Assembly (NCBI RefSeq): GCF_020497125.1
Contig: NC_059080.1
Span: 45,821,563 to 45,885,562 of the forward strand
Length of the DNA: 64,000 bases
Source: Mauremys mutica
Lineage: Eukaryota; Chordata; Testudines; Geoemydidae
Direction: 5' to 3'
The position numbers and the translations under genes were made by a program. Under the pieces are notes generated by a model. The model saw only the letters and a program-made list of their open reading frames with translations, was not told the origin of the DNA and searched no databases. Shown piece after piece: positions 10,655 to 20,246 of the stretch; position 1 is the first letter of the stretch, and every line of letters begins with the position of its first letter.

Positions 10655-10672
10655 ATCACGTCGGGGTCACCA
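10655..10672 (-). promoter_or_regulatory. ERV-D primer-binding site, tRNA-Trp
   Basis: The minus strand reads TGGTGACCCCGACGTGAT two bases downstream of the 5' LTR. This is the exact complement of the 3' end of vertebrate tRNA-Trp, the primer used by avian alpharetroviruses. Confidence 0.9.
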
Positions 10673-10674
10673 TT

Positions 10675-10966
10675 TGTTGCAGCGCAGACGTGCGTGAACA
10701 AAGCTCAAAAATCAATATGATTGAAAGCAAAGTCATTTATTTCTTTCCAGCATGCTCTTATATACAATTAAGGCCAAGCAATCAAGCAGTTGCTAATTGG
10801 TTAACAAGGTACACACAGGCACAACTGTAACTTCATTGGGTAATTGCCATTCTGTCCCACTTTCTAATTTATTATCCTATTTACTGCCTACCAGCAGATA
10901 AGAAGTAGCCTCAACCTTGAAACTTGCATGTCAGTTTCTCACACTCTCATGCACAACAATTCCACA
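10675..10966 (-). repeat. ERV-D 5' LTR
   Basis: This 292-base partner of 6470-6761 has the same TATATAAG box and AATAAA signal. I saw three substitutions between the two LTRs, about 1 percent. Confidence 0.85.
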
Positions 10967-10972
10967 CTCTTT

Positions 10973-11831
10973 CACAGTGAACAACACTATTCACCTTACA
11001 TAGCACATGTGATCTCACTACAAGGTCGCATTTTGCATCTTAATATTGAGTGCCTGCGGCTTTGGTGTTAGAGATCACAGGTCCGGGCATCAGAATTCGG
11101 CTTGCATGCGGCCATGGTAAGCCATTGTCTTTCGGCTTATGCAGCCTTCATATATCCAGCGCCCTCCTTTCCCAAATAGCAAGCAAAGCCCGTTGAGTGC
11201 TGCTTCTTTCCTGTTAACGTGCAGCACCAGAACCGCCCCCATCCAATTCTCTGGGATGATCGCTTTACCCCTCCCACCACCGCGTGGCTGGTATCATGGA
11301 AAATCCCTGCTAGCCCTACCCCACCGCGTGGCTGGTATCATGGAAGATCGCTGCCAGTCACCCTCCCACCACTGCATGGCTGGTAGCAGGGAAGATCCCA
11401 GCTAGCCAAATGCGAAAAAGCTCAGCTCCAATCCCCCCCCCCCACCTCCCCCTGCTTGGCTAAATGCAGGGAAGGATTTATTTTAAGCCACAGGCAAACA
11501 GCCCAACCATCTCTGTTCCCTTAATTAAATTCCCGTATTTCAACCAGGTTACCATGAACGATATCACTCTCCTGAGGATAACAGAGTGAGATAAAGAACA
11601 GATGTTGCTTGAATGCCAGCAAACACCGGGACCATACACAGCTAGGCTTTGTCATGCAATGATACCAGATTACTTGCTACATGCATGGCGTGGTCAAGTG
11701 TCCTACCATTGAGGACGGAATAAGGCTGCCCTGCCCAGAAACCTTCTGCAAAGGCTTTTGGAGTACCTCCAGGAGAGCTTCATGGAGATGTCCCCGGAGG
11801 ATTTCCGCTCCATTCTCAGACATGTTAACAG
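10973..11831 (-). other. Harbinger interior (intron of the Myb-like gene) between ERV-D and ERV-A
   Basis: This sequence continues the transposon on both sides once the proviruses are removed. It contains a triplicated motif around 'ccaccgcgtggctggtatcatgg' at about 11275-11400. There is no coding signal. ACAG at 11828-11831 is the left target duplication of ERV-A. Confidence 0.7.
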
Positions 11832-12256
11832 TGTGGAAGCCAGTAAATAATTAACAAGGTTTTGAAGAGATCTTAATGAATGTTAGTTAGCATGAGTTAG
11901 GTTAACTGTGACCCTGGTGACGTGAGGAAGCAAGATAATGTAAGACAGAGTGAATTGTGTGAAAGTTATTACGACCTTGCAATATGCAGTCTTGCAGTCT
12001 TGTTTTTCTAGTGAGATAGCAGAGAAGCTTATGTATAAACAAAATGTATTTGTTGCTTTTTACTGTCTGTATTATTGTTAGAAATTGTCTGTAAAAGGTA
12101 TAAAGGCTTGCTGTGATTGTTTACCAGTTGAGAGACCTGTCCAGGACCCTGTGTCCTATGGCACTCTCTCCCTCCATGGTAATTACTGGAGAAATAATAA
12201 AGAATTTGATTTTGCTGCACCCAAACAAAAAGCGAGAACTGAGTTTTTCTTCGACA
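11832..12256 (+). repeat. ERV-A 5' LTR
   Basis: Starts TGTGGAAGCC and ends TTCGACA. TATAAA at 12099-12104 and AATAAA at 12196-12201 mark the likely promoter and polyadenylation signal. It appears identical to 18369-18793. Confidence 0.9.
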
Positions 12257-12259
12257 ATT

Positions 12260-12277
12260 TGGGGGCTCGTCCGGGAT
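12260..12277 (+). promoter_or_regulatory. ERV-A primer-binding site, tRNA-Pro
   Basis: TGGGGGCTCGTCCGGGAT lies three bases after the LTR and complements the 3' end of tRNA-Pro. This primer is used by murine-leukaemia-type gammaretroviruses. Confidence 0.9.
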
Positions 12278-13006
12278 GGCAACGCCCACGGACCCACAGA
12301 CAACTACTACGGATCATTCCCCTTCGAACCCCATGGCACCACATGAGAGGTATGAGACCTTTTGAAATCTCTATTGGGGTATCGGAGGAGGACTTTCCGT
12401 GAGGACGTCTGTCTCTGTTGGGCTCACGCCATCTGAACTTATTGACTGTGCAGCAGGATCAGATGCAAAGTGGTATTGGGGAGAGGCCCCAATAAGGTTA
12501 GTTTATAGCAGTACTGGGAACTGCTGAGTTGGCCAAGGAAATGCATAAGGTAATGCATAAGGTAATGCATAGGTAAATGCATTAGAATGCACCGGTGCTG
12601 AGGGGTTTTTACCGCCTCAAGAGGGGTTGTCATACCGCCTCATGGTATTGGTCCGGACCAGGTAAAGATGCATCATGGTTAAAAAAAAAAAAAAAAGAGA
12701 TAAAAAGGTTAAAAAAAAAAGGGTTAAAAAAAAGAAAAAGAGGCCTTGGTGTGTGTGTGTGTACACCAGTGTGAGTGGCTGTTACCGGGCTAGCCCGGTA
12801 ACTAGTGGATCTTTAGGAGATCCGACCCACGGTGGGCTGACTCAGCCTGGCATAGTCCGGCGAGGAAGCTGCCTGGGTCTAGGGGTGTGTGAACCCATCT
12901 TCCCTCCCCTTTCCCTTCCGTGTGGGCTACTGACAGTCTGATCATCTCCTTGGTTTTTGAGCCGCTAGCGCGGACAGGACACCCTCTCTGTGTGTGTAAG
13001 TGGAAA
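12278..13006 (+). other. ERV-A leader
   Basis: This is an untranslated leader between the primer site and gag. It contains imperfect 12-base repeats of ATGCATAAGGTA (about 12538-12585), A-rich/G-containing tracts (12679-12745) and a short GT run (12749-12762). A homologous leader lies in ERV-B at 32816-33591. A packaging signal would be expected here, but I cannot point to one. Confidence 0.6.
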
Positions 13007-13225
13007 ATGGGTAAGGGACAGTCTAAATATTCCACCTTACCCCCTAAGGGTGCCCCAGCATATTACATGTACGTACATTATGGTCCTAAAACCTTTAGGT
13101 ATTTAAATGATTGGAATCTGTACACGCGTGAAAATTCATTTAAACAATGCCCATTAGAAGGTACCTTCAATCTAGATAAGATCATATATCTCAGTGGAGC
13201 TTTAATCACAGAGAAAAACCTCTGA
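13007..13225 (+). pseudogene. ERV-A gag matrix start, truncated
   Basis: The Met at 13007 begins a frame starting MGKGQSK, with Gly at position 2 as required for N-terminal myristoylation and membrane targeting of retroviral matrix. The rest shows a Trp and the CPLEGTFNLDKI block, like the conserved matrix segment of gammaretrovirus-like Gag. The frame stops after 72 codons. Capsid and nucleocapsid are absent. The paralogue in ERV-B is 32139-32369. It is a remnant that could give only a short membrane-binding peptide. Confidence 0.7.
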
Positions 13226-15590
13226 CACAGTGTGAGCAATTTGTCTAGGAACGGGTTAATTTGAAATTCGGCTTAGCCCTGAGATAAAGGAGAAGTTGTT
13301 TTGTCTTCAAGGTCATGAATTAGTGCGGACTATGCTAAGTGCAAAGAAAAACTGCTTTCAGCCCCAGCTGCTTGTGGAAAATAGAGGCAAACCAACAGCA
13401 GGAGTTACAGAATTGGAATTATATTTGCAAAGCTTAACTTCCCAGTGAGACATGTGTGAGTATTAAAGTGGTTTAAGGCTTGGGGCATTCATATTTTTCC
13501 CGAGTGATGTGGGAGCATTCCCAACACTCTCCATTGTTATTTTATTATTTTTAATGAAGCTTTAAAATTTGATTATATGCTCTGTCGGTCTGATCACCTG
13601 ACATGAGGGATAAATTAGTAACAGGAATTTGTCACAGTTTGGTGAGCAATTAAGAATGGGGGGCACTGCAGAATTTACACCATCTATCTGTTTTACCCTT
13701 GTTAGTTTATGTTTGCTTTGTTTGGTACTGTTGGTGTTATGTGTTAAGAATAGCATGATTATAGGTGAGCTCTAATAGAATAAGGAAACACTATTTGGTT
13801 TTGGTGCACTATTTAGCTTTGGCTCTGTTTTGTTTAACCGGTTACTGATGTTTTTCTGCTCTGTTCATTTGGGCGTTAGGTGTGTGAGCGGAACTGAACT
13901 TCTCGTTCGTAATTCCTCAGGGTGGAAGCCATGTGTGCGATGAAGCTCTGAGGTTGTCCTGAGATTTTTACAGTCCCGCCGCCCCCCCGTAGCGGACAAT
14001 ATAATAGAAGTAGCAAAATTTGGCTTAGACTGTAATTTTTTTTGCTTTTTGTGTAATTTTCTTTTCTGTTTAAGTGTCAGCAGACAAATGGGTGGGTCTC
14101 TGGGTAGACCCCCAAAGGGGTTTGGATTATGTGTTAAGTGAATGGCCATGTATTTTTGCCCAGGTGGCAAGCCTTACTAGGGAGGACTCAGGTAGTCTTG
14201 TGAGTAGAAATGTTTTGGGGACATGACCAGAAGGGTGGGGGCTAGTTGAGTAGCCCACCCTCCTAGCTAAGAACTGGTTGTGGAACAAACTCGTGTCCAT
14301 GGACGGGACGATTCAGTGAGGAAAAAAGGATCGGGCCCAGGCGGACAGGCAACAGACAAAGAGATTTGGAAAACAGGTTGGAATCTTTTGAGGGTGTAGT
14401 GGAAAGAAGGAGTAAGTGAATATAAGCATGAGGATTTCAAATACTCAAGAGGATATTTGGAATGGTGATTTGAGTTGATAAAAGTGGCTGTTGGAAGGGA
14501 AAAGCAAGTGATTTTTAAGAGAACAGTTTTTGGTGTCTATGAAATGTTTGTAAATAAATTCTGGCAAAGAATTTATTAGATTGCAATCATTTGGCTATGA
14601 ACAATTTTGTTAAATCAGTTGAAGAATGTATACAGTGCTATGTAATGAGAATTTTATTAGGCTCTACAGGCACTATAAGTGGTGATGTTTTCTTTCAGTG
14701 TTTAAAAGCAGGAGTTAAAAGAAATAAAAAGCAAGCCAGAAATAATCTGTGTTACTGCAAATTAACTAACTGATAAGGTAAAGGCCGCTGAAACCAAGGC
14801 TGTCTAAGAAACACATACGAGAAAATATGGGGTAATTCCTCTGTTTTGCCTAGAATCAACAAGAGTATTTGTATATTTTAAGTATTTAATTGCCCAGACG
14901 GGGTGGACCTCTGTTTTTGTCTTTCAGATAATCAAAGAAAACTAATGCCAGCTGCACAGCATTCAACGTACCTTGATTTACTGGTACAGTAAAAAAATTA
15001 TGTTGTGTGTTCTATGTTCTGTCTTGTTGTGTTTTTTTTCGTGGCCAGAATTGTTGTGTTTAATATTTTCATGAGATGGTCTGATTTGATATCAAGCGGA
15101 AATGTTGGATTGAGATGCAGATACTTGTTTTGTTCAATTTAGAATACAAAGTGTTTGGTTACATCAGAAAAATGTGATATACTAAAGTCTAATACATTTT
15201 CTTCAGTAAGAGAAAGAAACTACATTGGCCAAATCTTTTAATTGAGAATTGTTGTTAAAATTTGCATACTGACAGTCTTTGGAAGCGAGGACATGAAAAG
15301 TTAACCCACTCCCCATATTGTACAAGGGATCCTTCTGGCTACCTCAGACTTTTAGCCAGAGGGCTGGGGATGGTGGATAGCTCTTGGACTAGAAGTTATA
15401 TTAAGTGAACTTCTCAAAGTGGGTGTGCTTGTCCTGGCTTGTTCTTCCAAAGTTCTGTAATAAGGTTATTTTAGTGAAAGGGTATATGTGGCATACATTG
15501 AATGATAATACTTCTGTACTGTATAACAGTACTGTTTATGTGTTCATGGTATGAAAAAGGTGTATAATTGAAGAGTAAAAGTTTCCTTTG
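13226..15590 (+). other. AT-rich cassette of ERV-A in place of capsid-protease-reverse transcriptase
   Basis: About 2.36 kb separates the matrix start and integrase. No frame longer than about 65 codons resembles a retroviral protein. It aligns over nearly its whole length with ERV-B (about 29840-32138, reverse complement) and in pieces with ERV-D (6900-8640). It holds an 'atgggtgggtctctgggtag' block (about 14090) that could be an old second matrix start, because MGGSLGRPPK follows in frame, and a CT-rich splice-acceptor-like stretch before it. Confidence 0.7.
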
Positions 15591-15639
15591 TAGGTTAAAT
15601 GAATAAAAAAAAAAAAGCCAAGAAGAGAATGGCTAACAT

Positions 15640-16540
15640 GCACTGGCCCCAGTCAAGGACACCGCTTGGCTGCCTACCAAGAGAGGGGGGGGAATGCTTG
15701 CTGCAGTTACACGAGATTGGTGTGCAGCGGCCAGCCCACTCTCCTCCTTGGGACCTTTTGTACATATTCAGATTGATTTTATTTAAATGTCAACATGTTG
15801 TGGTTATGAATATGTATTAGTTTTAATTGATGTATTTACCACTTGGGTTGAAGCTTTTCCCTGCAGGACAGTAGATGTCTTTGCTTACAGATTTTGTACC
15901 ACGTTTTGGCATCCCTGTGACTATCAACAGTGGTCGTGGAACTCACTTTACTGGACAGATTGTAAAGGAGTTATGTGCAACTCACTGCCCTCACCACCCA
16001 CAGTCTGCTGGGACAGTGGAACGCCGGAACGGGACTTACAAAAAATGAACTGGCCAAGATTTGTGCTGAGACACACTTAAAGTGGCCAGATGCCCTTCCT
16101 TTGGCACTGATGTGTATGAGAGCCATTCCCAATCGAACGACTGGACTCAGCCCTCATGAAATTTGACAGGACACCCAATGCTGACTACCAACTGCACCCC
16201 CACTAACCCCAGCTCAGATGGACATTCATTTGCTGGATAACATAATGCTTAAATATTGTCAGGCACTAATGAAATGTGTTAAGTCTTTTTATACACAGGT
16301 GATGGAAGCACTACCAAAGGATCCTGTGCAACCTTGCCACTCGTTGGAACCAGGAGCCTGGGTCTACATAAAGATCCATCAGCGAAAGACTGCCTTGGCT
16401 CCATGCTGGAAAGGCCCTTTCCAAGTCCTGCTGACTACCGACACCGCTGTGAAGTGCCACAGACTGACTGCTTGGACCCAGGATTCTCACTGCAAAAAGA
16501 CCCCTCCACATCAGAAGAATTTTCCTATTGATGATTAGCC
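15640..16540 (+). pseudogene. ERV-A integrase remnant
   Basis: This matches the intact ERV-B integrase (28498-29445) in several frames. Visible are the segment around the first catalytic Asp (about 15770, followed by an in-frame stop), a catalytic-core piece (about 15790-15870), the region of the last catalytic Glu (about 16010) and the C-terminal SH3-like domain (16218-16538, with WKGPFQVLL). Deletions and frameshifts occur at about 15880 and 16030, and a stop at about 16165. Integrase joins viral DNA to the host chromosome; this copy cannot make it. Confidence 0.75.
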
Positions 16541-16559
16541 TATTCTTTCTTCTAGTTCT

Positions 16560-18350
16560 CCTGTGCTTCTGGACAGCAGGGAAAAAGCTCCCTTGTCCAC
16601 TGACAGACCAACTGTGCCTTTAGACTTTTCTAGAAAAAGCACAGCTATTACAGGGTGATATGTGCTGGAAACCTCTCCCCTGTAGGATGCTGAACCTTGA
16701 TTGTTTTGAGAAAGAAGAAGAAGCACTCACTCCACTGACATTGCCAAAGTCCAGGAATTCCTGACTGAAAAGGACACTGAGAACTGACCCTGGTGAAGGA
16801 ACAAAGAATTACCTACTGGCAGGAAGAAATTTGTGGGACCCATGCTTGGGACTGTGGTATTAATTGGATTTTGGGGTTTATTCTACAGGCTGCGCCCTGT
16901 GTTCTGGATAAATCCTTCAGTATGTATTGCCCTCCCTAATTGGATTTTAACTGACATTGCCCTTATCCAGTTTTCTACATACCCAGATTGCTCACAAGGG
17001 GCTGCCATTAGATTAGCACAACAAAAGGCATGGGTTATTTCCTCTGGACAAAAAGGGAATTGACCAGATCCCTGTGGGCTGGAGCCAATAGTGTAGTGGC
17101 CATTTGGACTATTCTTAAAGGCCAAGAACATTATAAGAAATTGGGGCAACTAGAAAAGGCCACTAGTCTTATTTTTGAAGCTCAGCTATCTTGAGTACAG
17201 GCTGAAGTTGGTGAGTTACATGTCATTTCCACCCTTAGTTCTATGACCCAGAAGGAGACTGACAGAGATGGTATTGAATATCACTGAGGCTGGGAAGGCA
17301 TTGCAGTGGGATCTGGACCAGACTTGGCCCACTGCCCTTACAGACACGTCAGGAGTACCATCTGATCTGTGGTCATGAAGACATACTTGGACACTTTCTG
17401 GATGGAAGTGTGGACATTCACAGTGCTCCTTCCAAGCATATGGACCGGTTAGAGTGGGTGTGGGCTCCCACATACCGAATCCTGCTGGGTCCATGGGGAG
17501 GATGCCTGTGGGACTGTAATTGTTTACCGAGACATCTGGGGAAATTAGACCACCTGGTATCTCCAACTGATTTCTAGACAGTACCCCTAGCTTGACACCT
17601 GACATTTTGGATAAGAATAGAGAGTCAATGGACATTTTGGCCGTTAGAACCACCACAGCTCAGTGTATCTATAAACTGAAGCTAGGAGCTTATTGTTTAT
17701 GACAATATTTGTTGAGAGGGTGGAGGTCAAGGAACTACCCTGACGGGACACCCATTTTTTTCGAGCTAATGATAGCTGTGTGTGCGTTAATGCCACCACT
17801 TTACAAGATATACATATTGATCTTACCACTGCTGCAGGCAATTATATCATTTACTGGCCTGCAGATAGAATGCAGATAGAATATTGCAAGTAGCTCTTAG
17901 ATTTTAGGTATATTTTGATTGGACTAGAATAATGCCTGATCGGTTTCAAAATTTGCTTTCATTGTTACCAAAGGTTCTAAGAATCTCTGAATTGCAAGGG
18001 CAAATTCCCATGCTTTGGAATATATATCAAGCTGGAAGGAATGCCTTTCATACAGCTTATAGAGTGTTTACTTTATGTACTAGGTATGATGTTTTGTGCT
18101 TTGTGTTCGCAATTGTACACCAGCCCCATTATATTATTCCTATGGGATGTTAGTGTTTGTAATGTTGTTAGTTAATTTAGGATTATATTATTGTTGTTGT
18201 TGTTGTAAATAACGTAAGAATAGCAATACCTTTCATGTTCATTCTAATCATGCATTGTCATTACGTCCCATGACGGTTGACATGTTTGCTGTAGAATCTG
18301 AAGTCCATGGTTTCATGCGAATTGAGAGTTGGAATTGTTTGTTGTACTAG
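16560..18350 (+). pseudogene. ERV-A env region, broken
   Basis: This is homologous to the ERV-B env region in multiple frames. A hydrophobic signal-like segment (about 16835-16950) comes first, then a surface-subunit-like region with scattered Cys (about 17330-17530), then a C-terminal segment (17932-18153). A hydrophobic stretch and a run of five Cys codons followed by basic codons (about 18150-18215) end it, as in a membrane anchor with a palmitoylation-type tail. Many stops are present. I could not assign an env subtype. No product is expected. Confidence 0.6.
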
Positions 18351-18354
18351 AAGT

Positions 18355-18368
18355 ACAAAAGGGGGGAG
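18355..18368 (+). other. ERV-A polypurine tract
   Basis: The purine run AAAAGGGGGGAG directly precedes the 3' LTR. Confidence 0.85.
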
Positions 18369-18793
18369 TGTGGAAGCCAGTAAATAATTAACAAGGTTTT
18401 GAAGAGATCTTAATGAATGTTAGTTAGCATGAGTTAGGTTAACTGTGACCCTGGTGACGTGAGGAAGCAAGATAATGTAAGACAGAGTGAATTGTGTGAA
18501 AGTTATTACGACCTTGCAATATGCAGTCTTGCAGTCTTGTTTTTCTAGTGAGATAGCAGAGAAGCTTATGTATAAACAAAATGTATTTGTTGCTTTTTAC
18601 TGTCTGTATTATTGTTAGAAATTGTCTGTAAAAGGTATAAAGGCTTGCTGTGATTGTTTACCAGTTGAGAGACCTGTCCAGGACCCTGTGTCCTATGGCA
18701 CTCTCTCCCTCCATGGTAATTACTGGAGAAATAATAAAGAATTTGATTTTGCTGCACCCAAACAAAAAGCGAGAACTGAGTTTTTCTTCGACA
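18369..18793 (+). repeat. ERV-A 3' LTR
   Basis: 425 bases, apparently identical to 11832-12256, followed by the duplication ACAG (18794-18797). Confidence 0.9.
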
Positions 18794-18910
18794 ACAGACT
18801 TTTCCAGTAACTGTACTGGCTGCGAATGCATCCCAAGTCCTCAGGGCAAATTAATCATTAAAAAACGCTTGCTTTTAAACCATTTTTTATATTTACAAAG
18901 GTACGCTCAC

Positions 18911-19450
18911 CAGAGGTCCCTTCCATGGCTTCATTGTCTGGGATAGTGGCTTGAGAAGGCTGGGAGGGTACTTCTGTCAGGCTGAGAAAAAGCTCCTGGC
19001 TGTTGGGGAGAACGGAGTGCTGTGTGCTCTCTGCAAGCTCGTCCTCCTCTTCCTCCTCCTCATCTTCCCCGTCCGCATAATCCTCAAGCACGGCTAAGAT
19101 TACCCCCACCTCGGAATCCATGGACAGGGGTGGGGTAGTGGTGGCGGACCCCCCTAGAATTGCATGCAGCTCAGCGTAGAAGCGGCATGTTTGCGGCCCT
19201 GCCCCGGACCTTCCGTTTGCTTCTTTGGTTTTCTGGTAGGCTTGTCTGAGCTCCTTAACTTTCACATGGCACTGTACTGAGTCCCTGGTGTGGCCTCTCT
19301 CCATCATGGCCTTGGAAATTTTTTCAAATGTTTTTTCATTTCGTCTTTTGGAATGGAGTTCTGTTAGCATGAAATCCTCTCCCAATATAGCGATCAGATC
19401 CAGTACCTCCCGTGCGGTCCATGCTGGAGCTCTTTTTCAATTCTCAGACT
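18911..19450 (-). pseudogene. Myb/SANT-like Harbinger partner gene, exon 1
   Basis: Minus-strand exon ending at a GTGAGC splice donor (18905-18910). It encodes a Myb/SANT-like trihelix DNA-binding domain: a Trp-containing first helix (about 19425), then FEKISKAMMERG, then VKVKELRQAYQK with a Lys/Arg-rich recognition region, and a CRFYAELHAILGG end (about 19140). An acidic linker with a run of Glu/Asp codons (about 19020-19060) and a Ser/Thr/Pro-rich part follow. An in-frame TGA lies in the N-terminal part at about 19442, and the first helix has lost a conserved Trp (now Leu, about 19385). In PIF/Harbinger elements this protein partners the transposase. Exon 2 is at 5878-6395. It is a transposon gene, not a host MSANTD gene. 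Confidence 0.75.
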
Positions 19451-19739
19451 GCATAGTTACCTGTGCTGATGAGCTCTGCGTGGTCACCTGTGCTGATCAG
19501 CTCTCCACGCTGGGCAAACAGGAAATGAAATTCAAAAGTTCGCGGGGCTTTTCCTATCTACCTGGCCAGTGCATCCGACTCCAGATTGCTGTCCAGAGCG
19601 GTCACAATGGTGCACTGTGGGATAGCTCCCGGAGGCCAATACCGTCGAATTGCGGCCACACTAACCCTATTCCGAAATGGCAATACTGATTTGAGTGCTA
19701 CTCCCCTCATCGGGGAGGAGTACAGATATCGATATTAAG

Positions 19740-19765
19740 AGCCCTTTATATCGATATAAAGGGCT
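19740..19765. repeat. Perfect 26-base palindrome near the Harbinger right end
   Basis: The half-site is AGCCCTTTATATC at 19740-19752 and its exact reverse complement follows. A second inverted pair, CTCCCC...GGGGAG, lies at 19701-19717. Both are subterminal, where transposase or its Myb partner would bind. Confidence 0.85.
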
Positions 19766-20246
19766 TCGTTGTGTGGACTGGTGCAGGGTTAATTTGGTTT
19801 AACGCTGCTAAATTCGGTATAAACCCGTAGTGTAGACCAGGCCCAAGTCTCTTAGTGATTGTTAGCTTTTAGCAGGATGGGCAGAAACTCTGTCCCACCG
19901 CAAATGATTTCAGCTCTCATTAAGCACTTAAAATAACAAAGGTTCCTAATGGAGTCTATTTAGCTTTATCTTTGAATAGTGGGGAGAAACAGGTTAAACC
20001 AAACCAGAATCCCTTAGGGAGTGTCCACATCTCCTAGCTAGAACACCTGTCCCCACCCCTCTTACTTTCACAGGGGTCTGGCATTTGAGCCCCTGGTTTA
20101 GCGAGGTCCATTCAGCTGATGGTGACCCCCTGATCTGGGACAGGTTAAGCACAGTTCTGCTCCCCTTTATTCATACAATAAAGATTACAACATTGATAAC
20201 ATTTCATGACCCCTGCAGTCAGTACTAAAGTGATTTGTAACCCAGC

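Larger units (their letters stand above)
6470..10966 (-). mobile_element. ERV-D: young, non-autonomous, mosaic endogenous retrovirus
   Basis: This is a 4.5-kb provirus on the minus strand with two 292-base LTRs (6470-6761, 10675-10966), TG...CA ends and a 6-bp duplication. The primer site matches tRNA-Trp. Reading 5' to 3' on the minus strand it has a GC-rich leader with internal duplications (10297-10674), one long matrix-like frame (9176-10264), a fragment of env-type sequence (about 8640-9150), a long AT-rich non-coding part (about 6900-8460), a polypurine tract and the 3' LTR. There is no protease, reverse transcriptase, RNase H or integrase. The two LTRs differ at three positions that I could see, so the insertion is recent. 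It must have been copied and integrated by enzymes supplied by another element. Confidence 0.85.
11832..18793 (+). mobile_element. ERV-A: young, defective class I (gammaretrovirus-like) provirus
   Basis: This is a 6.96-kb provirus with two 425-base LTRs (11832-12256, 18369-18793) and a 4-bp duplication ACAG (11828-11831, 18794-18797). It has a tRNA-Pro primer site and a polypurine tract at 18355-18368. The interior holds a short matrix start, a long AT-rich cassette without pol, a broken integrase and a broken env. I saw no difference between the LTRs, so integration is very recent although almost every gene was already lost. It sits in the intron of the Harbinger Myb-like gene, in the opposite orientation to that gene. 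Confidence 0.9.
3996..19844 (+). mobile_element. PIF/Harbinger DNA transposon with two genes, interrupted by two proviruses
   Basis: The left end reads GGGTATGTCTACACTACGGG and the right end, on the minus strand, GGGCCTGGTCTACACTACGG, so the termini are inverted repeats. The element itself is 3996-6463, 10973-11831 and 18798-19844, about 4.4 kb. It carries a HARBI1-like transposase on + and a Myb/SANT-like gene on -, the convergent two-gene layout of autonomous PIF/Harbinger elements, in which the Myb-like partner helps transposase enter the nucleus and bind DNA. Both genes are now broken. I could not find a clean 3-bp target duplication. ERV-D and ERV-A both lie in the intron of the Myb-like gene. 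Confidence 0.85.

Noticed and set aside
10655..10674. Possible tRNA-Trp gene end
   Set aside because: Only the 3' acceptor and part of the T arm match. Position two bases from an LTR shows it is a primer-binding site.
12673..12745. A-rich tract taken as a SINE or processed-gene poly(A) tail
   Set aside because: It is part of the proviral leader and has a homologous counterpart in ERV-B at 33145-33190; no target duplication surrounds it.
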